Shown here piece by piece: positions 38,812-54,500 of a stretch of DNA of 64,000 nt. How positions within the stretch are numbered: position 1 is the first letter of the stretch; each line of letters begins with the position of its first letter. The notes below the pieces were generated by a model, which searched no databases, had not been told where the DNA came from, and worked only from the letters and a program-made list of their open reading frames with translations. Where the stretch lies: assembly GCF_954871325.1 (NCBI RefSeq), contig NC_088776.1:50858569-50922568 (forward strand), in the 5' to 3' direction. Made by a program: the position numbers and the translations under genes. This DNA is from Gordionus sp. m RMFG-2023 (Eukaryota; Nematomorpha; Gordioida; Chordodea; Parachordodidae).

Positions 38812-39521
38812 CTATTACAGAAACGATAAGTAAAAAAATATTTATATAAATGTTATATAAAACAAATAGGTGTGAATAAATTGGGCTAGACAAGGGGAAA
38901 TTAACTCTGTGGACTATCAAAAATAGCTTTACAAAAAGTTATTTTTTTTGAATAATTAAATTCATAGCAAGAAAATTATATTTGGGAGTGATATAATATT
39001 TAAAATAATTTCAAAACTTTCGTAACTATTATGAAACATGTCCAAAATCTTCCATTAAAATTTTTTTAAGAGTTTTGCACCAAATTATTTTTTATTTTTT
39101 TCATTTAATTTAAATACTTCACATTTTGATTAATATAACTAACTGTCAATTTCTTATTATAATTTTAAAAATATAAATTAATATTTCTTGCTTTTTCGTA
39201 AATTCAAAAAAATGATTTAGGCCCTATTTTATTTAAAAATAGCTAATTTACATTTTTTTTGTTAAAATTACGAAAGTTTATTAATTATATATTTAATATT
39301 TAGGTCACAGTCAAAACTGAAGTAATAACCGTTATTTAAAAAAAAATATATAATTTGCTTTCTTTATAGAGAATAAGATTTTAAGGGCCGCGTCTTAATT
39401 TTCTTATTTTTTAGAAAATTTCTGAATTGCATTCTAATAGAATTTATTTTCAAAATAATTAAATTGATTTTAATTCAACATTGGATATATTCATTATTTT
39501 TATATTAATTTTTTAAATAAC

Positions 39522-42500
39522 TGGACCATGTATAATAAGTTTTTGATGAATGAAACATAAAATTACTTCTTTAAACTTTTCATGTGATGCAACATAAATG
39601 ATAGGATTATATATGCCAGACGTTTTCGCCAATATTGCTGGCAGCATAGACATGAAAGGGGTAATATTTTCACCATATCCTATGGCACTTAAAATGTATA
39701 CTATAGAGTAAGGTCCCCATGCTATAAGGTATCTATAACAAACCATTAATAAATATTTATAGTAATATATATAGATTCTTATCCACTTAATCGAAATTGG
39801 GAACTTCCGACCTCGCAGGAATTAAAAATAAAAGCCTAATTGAATCGCTAAATTTCCTTCTGTTTAACTACAAGCCACTACTTTGGCATGTAAATCAAAT
39901 GGGTTTGATATCCGCACACCTATGTGCCTATCTAGATCGGTTTTTATCTAATCTTTCCTTCCATGAATTCATCAACCACCTCAACCTATGACGTCCTAAC
40001 CTTCGCCAAAAGGTGGGACAAAATTTGCCCACTATCTCATATTAGACCAACTTCCCATTCACAAAAAACTGGGATTCTCTAATTGTTGCTTATTCCGTTG
40101 ATTGCCTCCTTACGAATGGTGACCTTCAGATCAATACCAATAATATTTAAAGCCTAAAACTGGCATTGAATGGCTTGAGATTAATACCCAGATCCGACTT
40201 CGGGATGCTCCTCTCATCAGAACAGTTTAATCTTTATCGCACTCTGCCTAGGTTGTAATACAATAACATAATCTAATCACATTGATTATGGTAAAACTAT
40301 CGACGATAAACCCCAATATCGACTACATTGATAATATTTCCATGGATGAGTCGACCTTTCCCCAGCCTGGGACGGACTATACTTGTATCAGTTATATAAA
40401 ATAATTGACACTTTGCCCTGGTTCACACTGAAATCTTAAAAAATACTCCGACCTTCAAAAACTACATTTTTAATTTTAATTACAAACGCCTTAAAAATCT
40501 TTGGGAAAGTGACTTTCCAATTATTAGGAAGAAGCATTCAATTAATTAAAAAAATTAGGAAAAATATTAACTTTAGACAACGAAGATCAAAACCAGAGAC
40601 TTTTACTTAAGATGGTGGATCTCTTTCTATAAAGATCTGTCGACCTAACTTCCTGATCATCTTCTCCACCCTTGGATGATTCCACAACTTTTTTTAAAAT
40701 TAGTTATTTACTGGTCTCAATATTCCTTTTTTTAAATTAATTTTTTATATACACCCCATATTATTTTATAAATCTCTTATAATATAAAAACTATTTTTAA
40801 ATTTATAAATAAAGAGATTTTGATCTTTTAATTTACATGATTAATTTTTTTTAGTAATAAAATTCTATTGTAGTTCTTGCGTAGAGGCTTTTGTTTTGCC
40901 CAACCTTTCTGTTATAAGCCTATAGACGTTTAAACAACTAAATATTTGAAATATATTATTATGGACCAAATAACAGCTGATTTAATTTTATAAAATTTCG
41001 TCTATTTATAACCACATGACCTGACAGGTTTTGAAGGTTATTAATAGAAAGAATTACATTTAATTAAAAACCAATCTAAAACCTTAAACCATATTTCTCA
41101 AACCTGTAAATAACCCCTAATCCATATCTCTCTAACCTTTAATCCCCACTTCGTATACTTCAGATATTTGGTCAATATTAAATATATTTCATCCAATTAA
41201 AAAATATCCTTCAGTTGAACATTCCCTGAGTTGACAAATTATCGTATATACGCCAAGATTCCTCATTAAAATAATAAAACCGATTTCATAACGAAAAAAT
41301 GAATAATAAAATTGTTGAATTGTTATTTAAATAACTTATTATAATATTTTTGAATAAATGAATAACCTTTTTGTATTACTTATATATAATTTGACACTGA
41401 TTGAAAGTTAAACCTCGTATTATTTATTAGATTAAAATATTTAATTTATAATTATTCAAATTATATTTGATATATATATATATCGAGGTTATTTCGAGAA
41501 TGAATGATTATTATGTAGTTTAACAAAAGTGCACCAAATATCATTTTATATTATGAGGTTCGAAGTAAATATCAAAAATAATAGAGAGAAACTTCAAGTG
41601 TGGTGTTTTAACCACAAAACCTAAGAAATGCGAAGATTTTTATGTGAATGAGATGAGATGATGAAGGGTTATCGGAGAAAATAAATCTTGTTAACTTATG
41701 AAAAAGAAAAGTTGGCAATAGGAGTGTCAGGATAAGTTGAAAGAAAATTATATAAAGTTTGGATAAAGAAAAAGAAAATAGATGCTTATGTATAAGGTTA
41801 GGTAAACACCTAAGGGGACTTTTGAAAATAAAGGATGAAGGTATGATGATAGCGAGAATATGATATATTTTATAAAGGCAATATAGATAAATGGAAATAT
41901 TGAAGCTTTTGAAGTAAAGATAGTTTAAATAAAAGGTAGTGTAGGAGATGATTATAAATTAATAACTAATGAATACCCCTTAGAGATATAAAGCAAACAC
42001 TAAACCAATGGTACACACCCTACTTATGACGAATCAAAACTCAAAAGAATAGGGATAATGAAGAAGATAGACGCACTGGTAAGGCATTTTAATAAAGAGA
42101 AAGTAATCCGATATTGATATATAGGATTGTGGTATATTAACTACCGGGAAATTAAATCAGAAAATTGATTGTGAAATTTTAAAGTTAAAGCCCTGGAAAC
42201 ATCAAAAATAGCCCTTCTCCGTTCTCAGGAAAAAAATATGAGGTTTTTCCGAAGAAATATTTTCCGCCATTTTATCGACTTAGACAACAAGGTCAAAATA
42301 TTGTTCCTGTCTCAGGAATTAAAATGTTCCAAGTTTTAGATAACCTATTAGAGATATGCTAGGTCATCTCATAATCATAAAACGTATATCAGATGCACGG
42401 AAGATCAATCAATTTTTGCCATAAAAGTAGGTGTCCTAAAGGCCCTGTTATCATTACTCATATCTATCACAAATGTGCAAATTATAATCAAAACAGATAT

Positions 42501-45500
42501 TTATGGAAGTACTCCGTTTTGGCTATGATGTCGACATGAATGAGATAAATAAATAAAAAATTATGGGTTGAGAGTAAATAGGAAAAAGATCGAATATGAG
42601 GGCAAACTTTAGTTAAGATCACAATTGAGATCATAATTGGCATTTATGTTGTATAGGATTTAAAAGATGCAGATATTTGGATGAAATGATGAGATTTGTG
42701 CGGAGTAAAACAGACATAATACACAAATTACCGAAATCGAAATGTAATTGGTTAGCGACACAGTCTATGCGTCCTTACTCTTCTATATAGTGTTGAGAAT
42801 TAAATATGAGAAAAGGGAGGATGTTCGTCTCGAGACAATGATGATGAAGGGATATTCGGATTAAGCGACAGTAGATACAACATAAAATGAACGTATAAAG
42901 AACCTGTTTACAATATGTAAGATAATTCATAGGATGTGGAAAAAATCATTTAAGTAAATTAGTGCAGGGTCTACATGGGACAAGAAAATTTGGAGATAAT
43001 ATGCTGGAATTCAGTCCTCTACATTTTAACCTCCTCCCCGAAAAGCCTTTAAGATATTGTCTCCCCCTCTCCAGTTTATGTGCACAATGGATTACTGAAT
43101 AATATGAATATTAGATAAAGAAAATTTTTTTTTAAAAATAAATTAAACTAAAATAGGACCACATGTTAAAAGAGTCTGATAAAATCGATAAGAAAAATGT
43201 GATTGAGCGAAGTAAGATGTTAAATAAATTCACCACTAGTTAATGTAGTACAATTAACTAAGAAGAAAAAGAAAAAAATCTGTCTACCACTATTTTATTT
43301 TTTTTCGAATTCGTGAATAGACAGTGTTGTTTTTAGAAATATTCCTAAAAATTCCATAATAATTTTAAAATTTTTTATTAAATGTTTGAAAATTTATCAT
43401 GCTGGACAGAATTAAACTTGAATATAGAAAAAAGAGTTAAATAAATGATAAAAAAATATATATGTTAGCTATATGTGTTTTTTTCCGGGAATGTGTTATT
43501 CTTTCAACTTCAAACATTTTTTAAGCGCTTATTTTTTCAATTTGAAAATCCGGTAATGTATTTATGTTTTGAATATCTATCTTACGAATTATAGACAATT
43601 TCGCCATTATCCTTTGAGCCATTTATAATTTTTATAAAAATTCTATGTAAAAATTAATATAAATTATATTAAGTTAAAAAGTTCATGGTAACATTATCTG
43701 AAATTCATAAGGTAGGTATTCCAAAGATATTTTTATATTTTGCGCTCAAATAATGATTTAGTTACCAGCCGGGAAAACACTTTTCCGCTAACATATATAT
43801 AAATGCTAATTTAAAATAAATATAACCACTTTTTTACTTGGAACTTTTATTTGGTTAAAATCCTAGTACGTGATCTCAAAAATTTAAAATGATAGAAAGA
43901 ATTTTGAAGAAGACGATTTTTTTTTAAATTTTAGTTCACACCATTTCCCACATTTAAGCCTTCTAAATGCAATTAAGAAGTGTTGGGAGGGGGGGGGGAG
44001 GTATTTTGGCTGAATTGTGTGATTAATTTTTACCATAAATTCATTTAATTTTAAATGAAATAAAAAGGAAATTATTTTTTTTTAAATTTCTTTGAAGACT
44101 TGGTCCAAAATATTTTTTTTAAAAACTCAAAAAGTTTTAAAACTTACAAAAGTTTTAAAATTTTAATGAAATCGAAATTTATAAAATTTTTTAAATTTTC
44201 TGGAACTATTGGACTTTTCTTTTTATCAGAGACCTGCAGGCCCGGCCCTAAGCCCGGCCCAGGTGCACAGGTTGGGCCATATTTTAGTTTTTAAATATAC
44301 CCGGACCTGACCGGGCATAAAAAAAGACCGGGCCTTATATTTTAAAACCAAAATTTTCCATTATTACCTATAAAAATTAAAAATAAATATAATATATTAT
44401 AAAACAAATCCGGGCTGGGCCTGAAAATATAAATCCCGGACCCGGCCATACCAAAAAATTTTTTTAAAAAATTCGGGCCGAGTAAATGACACCTCTGCAG
44501 ATCTTTGATTCATATATTTATTTTTTTTAAAAAAATCTTATTTCTTCTTTTTTCGATAAAGTTTTTAAAAGTTTGCGAATCAAATTTTTTGATATTTTTG
44601 ACATAGTCTAAAGTAAAATATCATACCCGGTTAACAAATATAATGCAATTTTGGCCATTTTAACTGTTTTGTTAAAGTTTTTTGTCAAAAGTTTTCCTTC
44701 GGATGATGTGAGATTCTTAATTTGACTTTTCATATCTGCTTGATGTTTGGACAAGATGTGGAATATCTTGGTATAGGTTCCAGCAATAATTAATAAAGGT
44801 AGGATAAAACAGAACAAAAATAAGCATAGATTGTATATCTTGGAAACTCTTTTCTAGATAATAATGAAAAAAATACATTTTGTTTTTAAATCAAATAAAA
44901 CGTGGATTTAACGATGATTTTTTTAAAATGATGTAATATTGTTTAATGGTTAAACGGTTCTGAACCGATAAAACGGGTAACTCATATTTTAGCCAGATAA
45001 ATATTGCCAAGTCTTAAGATTTCGCTAATAGTTGTCCAAACCTTCGCGTCATCAATGAGCAAAATCTTCAGGGTTGCATAGTATTTTTCTGGATAAATAA
45101 GTAGCCGTTTTTAAAATAGGTCATCGATCCGCTAATATTACTGATGAAATCCTAATAGAAGCATAAATATAATTATATTTATAATCCTTAACTCATTAAA
45201 CTGGTGTTAAATCATAAAAAAAAAATGAAATAATGAGTCAGTATCATCATAACAGATTTAATTCTATCATTGATATATTATTAAAATGGAGTAATATTAT
45301 TCCATGTGTAACAATATATTTTGGAATTTGTTAAATTAAATTTATAAAGAAAATTGAATATTTTATTAATAGTATTATGATAGATACTGTTTAATAAAAT
45401 GAAAAAATTTACGAAATTTTTTTTCACGATAAAAAGTGAATTAAAATTTACTAAAAAAATAATTTTAAAATTTAATGAATTTTTCTTTTGAGCAAGACGA

Positions 45501-48500
45501 TCGTTAAAAATTTTAACCTGAGAAGTGTAGTTGACGGTACAAGTGGTCAAAAATCCCTCTAACGCGTACTCGTTTATGCCGAAGAAGGGCAGAGCAGACC
45601 ATATTATGCAATAAACCCAAACGGCGCTGATGTAGCTTGTCGTAAGGACATAGGATATTTTTTTTCTTTGAAGCGACATCATAACACTGTAGAGGCGGTC
45701 TATGGATATTAAGGCTATGGTATTGATAGAGGTCAGGCCAAAAACACAACCCGAAAACCCATATATATCACAACCTTTTGTTTTTTTTGTAAAAAAAAAT
45801 TTTAAGATATCCGATTTGAGTATAAGTTATCTAGAATACTTCTAATAACTCTCATACGATATATGTTGTATTTTGGATAAACAATTTTTAAGGATTCATA
45901 ATCTATTAATTTTTTAAAATCATTTAACATGGGCAAATTTTAAACTTTTAAAAATCAATCTGATCGATAAGAAATGTATAATTCTAGCACGTGTATAGAG
46001 AAAACATTGCTCTATAAATTTTCAAACAATTTTTGATTTCAACGGCAAGATAGTCTGGAATTTGACAGTGTGAGTAAGTCTACACATGCCAACATTTCCG
46101 TTCAAATCAGGTTTTTTAGAATTTAAAATGTCGCACCCAGTAAAAATGATAATAACGTTCGAAATCGCGAAAACAAAATCTCTAAAAATTGGGAATCTTT
46201 CTTATATCGCCTAGGAAATTATTAAAGTAATATTAAAAATAATAATCATGGATGCCAGGGAAGTAAATCTTTGCATTTAAATTGATTTTTAAAAAAAAAA
46301 TTGTTAAAGATGGAGGAAATACAATTACTGTACCCAGAATTGGAAACAACTTTTGGGAATATTGATGATATTTTCAGGGTATGTTATTTGAACAATCAAA
46401 TATGACAAATTAAAATGAATATTTTTAAGATAATATTGACTTTATGATTTATAATATTAATTTTATAATATTTTTTAAATTTATTGTAATTAACTAATGT
46501 TTCGCTCTGCATAGCAGAATCTTTACTGTTTCATATTCAATATCAGCATTTCATAAAATATTTTTTAATCAATTTTTTTTCACCGTTGTCCGGATCTTCA
46601 ATCGATTTCTGATTTAGTAAGAATGTCAACCCAAGTCGACCAATTCTCTAGAGAAGAAGTAAAACTAGGAATTAGTAATAAAATGTCACTACTCTTAATG
46701 ATAATGGTGGGCAAAACTCATACCACTAACTTGAGGCGGAATCTGATTGTTTCTTATGGAAGTTACTGCTTTCTACATACGTTTCTATTACACATTCAGC
46801 TTTTACTTCTGAAATTAATATCTATTGACATTTGATTATCATGACCTTGCAAAATGCATATTTCTTGTATTATATCACATAATTGAATCCACTACTAATA
46901 AGAAGCTCCCCTTGATATTGGGGATCCAATAGATAAGCAGCATTGTGATAACATGTATTTATATCTTTTTTCTTCTTTTCAAACATATTTTTAATTGTTT
47001 TCTTCAGATATTTTAGAGTAATTGACCGTATTTGACCAGGTCAAATACTCTTCCTGTCAATTGAATGAATTTGACCGGTCAACTGACCGACTTGTCAACC
47101 CTGGATATTTCCCCTATCTAATTTACCATAAAAATTTTGTAGAAGATATAAGCAAAATTCCCAATTTTTATTTTGTTTTTAGTGATTTTTTTTAGTGATT
47201 TAGAACGGGCAATAAAATATGCGAGATTCCTAATTCCTAGTGGATTTCATAAATCAAAAACCACTAAATATGAAATTATCATTTAATTGTTGATTTTACA
47301 TTATAAATTGTGAAAGTGTCTAGGGGTGGAATTTAAAATTTTTTACCTACAAGGTGATGCATCTCATTAATATTATGTAGTAGAAGTTAATAATAATTAC
47401 ATATCTAGATTAGGTATATGATATTGTTAACATTTATTCATATTAGCAAAAAAAAAAATAAAACCTATTTCTCCAAATACCCATCTTCCGTACAAGCCTG
47501 ATACAAAATTCAATGGGCAATTACTAGTTAACATGAATAAATCGGACAGGGCTAAATTCATGATGATTGAATTTGAAGGTGATCTCAGATTTTTTTCGCT
47601 GATGTTTGAATTCCATATATATATATATATACATATTTATATAATAATTTGTTAATATATCAAAATTTAAAACCTAAATGTTGTTTAATCGGCTCGATTT
47701 GAGGCGATTTCTAAAAAGGGCTAATTCAATATTTTATGCCCTAAATATTTTGCTCATGGCACAAAATGTTTGGACATATAGAATAAAAAAGTCCAGGCGT
47801 AAGCACTGTTTTTCTGGCTAATAATATAAAAATGCCACAAAATTGTTAAATTTATGTAAAATATTATATGATGTCTCAAAACAAAAAGGATCAGAGTTGT
47901 TAAAAGATATTTTCCAAATGGATCTATATACAAATACATTGTCAAAAATAAATCTAGATACAGATACATCGTCTAAAATTGAAAATGAATCCAGTAAAGA
48001 TACAATTTTTATTTATATAAGGTGTGCATAATACTAAATATAGGATTCTATTATTGCAATTCAAATTTCCAAGTGAGCCAAAACATTTATTGAGCTTATA
48101 TAGTATCTGTATACAAATATATAATTAATATAATTGTGGCAGTTGGCGAACATATAAATTAAATAATATAAATTAAAAAATAGATTTTATGAAATGTCGA
48201 TCAATTATTGCATATTTTAATTAGTTGATTTTATATTTTAAAACAGAAGAAGTTTTTTTTCTTAAAATATAATAAAATTTTTAATCAATGTTAATTATAA
48301 ATAAAATGACTTGAAATAAAAATATGATTAGCTATTAGTATTCCTTTAAATTATCCCTACAAAATTATTATTCCAAATAAATTATCTTTCTATTAAATTA
48401 TTCTGAGGAAATGAATATTGAAGGACTTTTATAATAATGATTGTTTTGATTATTAATATAAAAAATAATTGTTAGATTTTAATGATAAAATATTCTCAAA

Positions 48501-51500
48501 ATTTTTATCATTAGCACCCTTGTTTAACTGTAAAGTCATTTTTACCGACATTAAACTCTTACCAGGGCACTTGACTGTAAATTATAATTAATGAATAACT
48601 TTCCAAATTGGTATAATCATTAAATATAATATAATTCCGATACTCATTTTAAAAAAAATTATTTAAAATTTGAGTGTCAAAACTTATATAAATATTTATA
48701 TCATCTAAGGGGTGCCCAAAATCTAATATTTTGATTTCTTTTCGGAGATTGTCTAGAAATATAATCTAAAAATTATAATATATATTTCTATACAAATAAT
48801 AATATAAAATTTACCATGTTGTCGTCATCCATTGTGTAAAATAAAATTTGTCTGGTTTGTCTTTTTAATTAAACAAACTCGGACATATTATTAAATGAAT
48901 TTGATTCAAATATTATTTGTTTTGGTATTTTAAAAAAAATGTAAAATAAAATTATATCAAAGCATCTATAGATAACAATACTTCCAAAATAGTGTCTAGA
49001 TACCAATACCGTTACTTTTTATAAAAATATATCAAGTCTAGATACAGACACATCTAGAATACTTTAACAACTCTGAAAATACACCCTCTGGTTTTTTTTA
49101 AAATCATTATATATATTCGAAAATTTAAGAAGAAGAAAAAAAGTATCTTTTTATCACGTTTAGATTTAAAAAGGTAAAAGAATTGAGAATTTTAATTTTA
49201 ATTATTATAAATACTTCTCAGCCCATCCCCGGGGTGGCCTTAGATGTATGCTTGGAAACAGAAGGACGAAGAAGGACGCAGGTTCAATCCTGGTAAGGAC
49301 ATAAATACTTTCAAGTTTTTTTTCGATGACTAATGTGTAAGGACATATGGTAAGATGAATTTCAGAGCGAGATGAACCCCAGTAACCGACAAGCCTGGAC
49401 AGCCAGGTGCTAAGGATACCTATCCAATAAACAAAATGAAGGAAACAAATGGAAATATGAATATGAAAGCTAGGGCGTTCCCTCCAAGCGACGCGCAGGG
49501 TGTAGACCTCCATCCTGTGAAAAGTAAAGTAAAGGTCAAAGTAAAGAAGACAAGATTGCTAGCAATAGGAACGGCGTCGGCATCACCCTCAGCAAGATCT
49601 AACCTCCTCAGTAGCAGAAGTCAACAGGATCTTTGATTGACTAATGAAGATAAAACTCTGCATTGGTCAATCAATACTACACATCTTTTCAGTATATGCT
49701 CCTCAAACGGGTTGCAAGGAAGAAGAGAAAGATGACTTTAGAGCTATCCTTGATGAAGCTGTAATGAAAATCCCTAAGGATGATCTAGTCATAATTGGTG
49801 GTGACTTAAATGCGATGTGGAGAAAGCAAGAGACCGCTACAAAAGGCATCATGGTGGTTTTGGATATGGAGAAAGAAATGATGAAGAAGAGCACGTATTG
49901 AAATTTGCGCAAGCCTTCGACCTTGCCTTAACCAATACCTACTATCGGAAAAAAGACAGTCATTTAATAACATACAAGTCATGGATTACACTTCACAAAT
50001 AAATCCACTTTAAACAAGATAAAATTAGAACCATGCATCAAATGGGGTAGATTAAAATCAATGACAGATGCTTTTGCTATCAATGCAGACATTGAAACAA
50101 TAGGTCATAATGTATATAACTATACGAAAAAATAATAGAAAAAAGATTAAGAGACATACTCGAAATAGGAGAGACTCAGTTTGGCTTTATGCCTGGAAGA
50201 TCAACAACTGATGCTATCCACGCAATTAGGCAAATGAGTGAAAAATACAGGAAAAAGAACAAAAAGCTACACATGGTCTTTCTCGATCTAGAATAGGCCT
50301 TCGATAGAATCCCAAGAAAACCTATCTGGCGGGCGCTACGCCACAAAAAGGTTCTCGAAAAATATATAAGAATAATACAGGATATGTATATGGGCCATAC
50401 AACAATGGTCCATAGCACAACTGGTACTTCAACAGGCTTCACAATAGCCGAGGGAGTTCATCTATGGTCGGGTCTCAGCCCACTTCTCTTCATAACAGTA
50501 ATAGATGTATTAGCAGAGTCTATACCACAAACAGTCCCGTGGAATATGATATTTTCAGATGATATTGTGATACTTGCCCGAATCCTAGTATGAAATGAAA
50601 GAAAGATTAGTGAACTGGATAAATATCCTAGAAAAGCACGTACTAAAAGTAAATAGAGAAAAGACGGAGTATATGGTGATACGAGGAGAAGAAACAGAGA
50701 GCATTGATATAAATGAATGGCAGATATCGGCAATTGAAAGCTGCAAATATTTGGGCTCCACTATACAAACAAACGGCACAATAGAAAATGAGATAAAGAG
50801 TAAAATTAATCAAGGGTGGTTAAAGTGGAGATATTTATCTGGAGTGCTATTTAACAAAAGAATCCCACACAAATTAAAGGGAAAAATTTACAGTTCCATA
50901 GTACAACCAACTATTCTATATAGTTCAGAAACATGGCCAACTAAGGAATCAGACGAGAGAAGTCTACATATATGGAGATGAGAATGCTGAGGATGATTGC
51001 TGGAGTAACAAGAAAGGATAAAGTTCGCAGTACAAGAATACTAAGTAGTTTAAAGGTAGTGCCAATTAAGACTAAGTTAATGGTAAACAGACTTAGGTGG
51101 TATGGGCGAATAATGAGAAGGCCTATGAACTACATAGGAAATAAGGTTGAGAGTTTGGAAGTGAGCAAACGTAAAAGAGGAAGGCCAAAACTTCAATGGG
51201 GCCATAAAGTTAGGGCCAATATAAAGAAGTATAAATTAGATAAAAGAGATTGTATGAATAACATAAAGTGGAGAGAGATGTTGAAGGAGCTTACCACCAG
51301 AAAAAGTGAAAGCTAAAGAGAAAAAAAAAACTTCTCAGCCCAGCCAAAATTATTCTTAACTTGCAGTTTAATTGATGATAGCTACTTTAAGTTTCGAATT
51401 TATAGGACAGGCATCATAGGTGCTTACGCAAACGCAAGCATCCTTTTTTAAGCACTTCATTTCCATCTTTGAGTTTCTTGTCATTAATTTTAATATATAA

Positions 51501-54500
51501 TTTTTTAAGTGACTTGTGTAGTATTAATTGCACGAATTTATATCGGCAAATAATCTTTCCCGAATTAGGCGATGAAACACGATTTTCAATTATGAAGTTG
51601 ATTTAATTACTCGTCAGATGATTTTAACAGAAATGGTTTATAAATTCATTAATTTTTATAAAAAAAATATATATAAGGATAAATCGTTGTGAAGTTTATA
51701 TTTGAATTCGCTGTTATTCGCGATAATGTTTTAGCTGTAATAAATTCACTGTGATGCATTCGTGATATTGATTTCGCTGGAATAGAATCATGATAATGTT
51801 TTTCGCGGTAATTCGCTGTAACGTATTCACGATAATACACTCACAAAAATAAGTCCGCTATCGCCATAACCCCCTTGAGTCAATAAATTTGTTTTAATGC
51901 ATTCGCGATAATATTTTCGCCAAATCGCTGTAAGGCCTTCTCGGTAATGTTTTCGCAGAAATATATTTTTTCGATAATCAACATTCGCCGTTATGTATTC
52001 GCTATAAAATCTTTTCAGCGAAAAAGTTTTGCGGTATTAACGTAAATACGGTTCTACGCATGCTGGAATACATTTCCGGTAAAATCAGAATTTCAAATTT
52101 ATTAAACACCATAAATAAAATGATTTAAAGATGGGGAAAAAAATAGTTCCATCATTTGGTAAGCGAGTTTTTTAATATTTAAAAAAATCCACCTATTCCG
52201 GAAATGGCATCCAGCATGTGCAAAATACTTACCCTAAATTTTTTTTAGAGGATTCTATAAGATATTAAGCAAATATATTGTCCGATTATGCACATGGCTT
52301 GTAATATAATATACATGTCGTATTGGAATATGGAATCCATGTGAATTTAGTATCCCTCGATTTTGAATCATTTATTAAGGGCGATTCTTAAATTTTAAAA
52401 ATCTGATTTGACAGAAATTGTATTTCAACAAGTATAGAGAATCCAAACTGTAAATTTCAAACAATTTTGCCATGAACTTTAGAAACTACTATTTTATATT
52501 AAATATTTATATGGATTTTTCATATAAATTAAAAAGGTACTAAAATGTCAATGGCGGGTGGCTGAAATTTATAGGGTAAATACTCTATTCATACTAGAAT
52601 ATACTTCTGGTTAAATCGGATTTTAAAATTGTTTAAATCGCTCTAGGTAAAGGATTTAAAATAGAGATATTACGAATTCCCACGGATCCCTTTCCCAGTA
52701 AAACATATATATCTGTTCTGATAGTTGTTTAGATTAAAAAAAAATAATAATTAAAATTTATTTTTTGAAATTAATTAAAACTTTTTCGAAAAATGGTTTT
52801 TTTAAATCTATTTTTTTTTCTACATGATCTATCATGTTAATGTCATTGATTTGTAAAAAATAATTTATAGTTTGTATTTAAATCGTGCCTCCCGAACGAA
52901 TACTTCAGAATATTATTTTATAAAGCTACATTAATAAATAAAATTTTAATTAAAATGTAAAAATTTTTATTTATTTTTTATATAATGTCAAGAAGTTTAA
53001 TTAGTATAATGGAAATGTGTTGTAATAACATACAAAATTTTATCAAGGGGATAGCCATATCTCTAATCATTGGTAAAAAAAATATATTTAAAAGTTTGAT
53101 TCTAGAGGTAATTGGGATTTAATCCTTGAGATAATTCGTTATAAAAAAATAACGCGAGAGCATTCTTGGAGTGAATACGAACCCAAATTTTAAACTGTCT
53201 CAGATTAATTTATATTTTGTCATGATATTTATAATAATTGTATATATTTTAAAAAAAAACATTCATCTAATCTAGTTAGTGTTGTTAAACGGCTCGATTA
53301 GAGCCGATCAATATTTTATCGGGAAAAATATTACGCAGATATGAAAATTTTGCTCATAGATGGCACAAGGGTTTTGGACATCTATTAGCGAAATTTCCAG
53401 ACTTAGGCACCATTTTTCTAGCTAAAATATTGGGTTAGTAGTTTTTAAAGATCGGCTAATATCTAGACGTTTAAAAATACTAAATCTAATATAAATTATT
53501 AAAATATAATGCACTAATAACAATTTTTTGCAAAACAATTTCTAGCCGAAAATTCCGATTTATATTGAGAATTTTGTTTGGCAATTACTTTGTTTCTACG
53601 AGGAAAATGAAAAATGAAAAAAGGAATTTTATTTAAATAACGTTATGCCAGGTTGTAGAATTTTTTTTAATCAAAATGCCAAAACAAGCTGAGAAGATGC
53701 TTGCTCCATCTAATACAGTTTTTCCTTGAGTATTAAAGTAACCTGAGAGGAAGGAAATTGTTCCCCAAGAAAAATTTGCAAGGTTTTTAAAAATATTATT
53801 TAAAGGAAATAGCATCCCATAAACAATAAAAAAAAATTTAAACAATAAGTATAATGTAACCATTTTTTTTTTTGAATAATAACCTTGCTAAAAACTTTAA
53901 ATCGGGAAAAGCCACTCAAAAACCTCCACCCTATGAAAATACCGGAAATGCCTATATTCACTTGAAAGTAGGAAATTAGGTTAATATCTGGATTCCCTAT
54001 TTTGAGTATAATAGTGGGAGCTGAAAATGTTTTGATATGGTACGTGACGAATATACAGAAAAATGAAAATATAAATTAACTATCTTAAAATGAAGAAATA
54101 AGTTTAAAAATTTTCTATTAATAAACTGAAAAAACAAGCGGAAATAAAAATTTTAAAAAAGAAAGAAATAAGAAATCTTTTTTAAAAAAATGAATCAAAA
54201 AAATGGGTTAAAAATATGTTCAAAAGTAGAAATACATTGGAGAAAAAATAAGATTACAATTTTTAAAATACTTCGAAAACATTAGAAAAATGGAAAAAAG
54301 AAAAAAGTTAAAAATCATAAAATATTTAAAAAATGGGAAAAATATACAAAAGTCTATATATTGAAAATGAGAAACATTAACAAATTTATTTAAAATAATC
54401 ATATATACCTCTAAAATCTTTAAAAATAATCAAAACAAAAATATTTCTGATAGTTTGTATATTATTCAGCTAGTTTTTATATCATCTGTAACAATATTTT

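Noticed and set aside
49205-50779. Several minus-strand open frames of 60-100 codons
   Set aside because: Antisense shadows of the LINE endonuclease and reverse transcriptase, which are recognisable on the plus strand.
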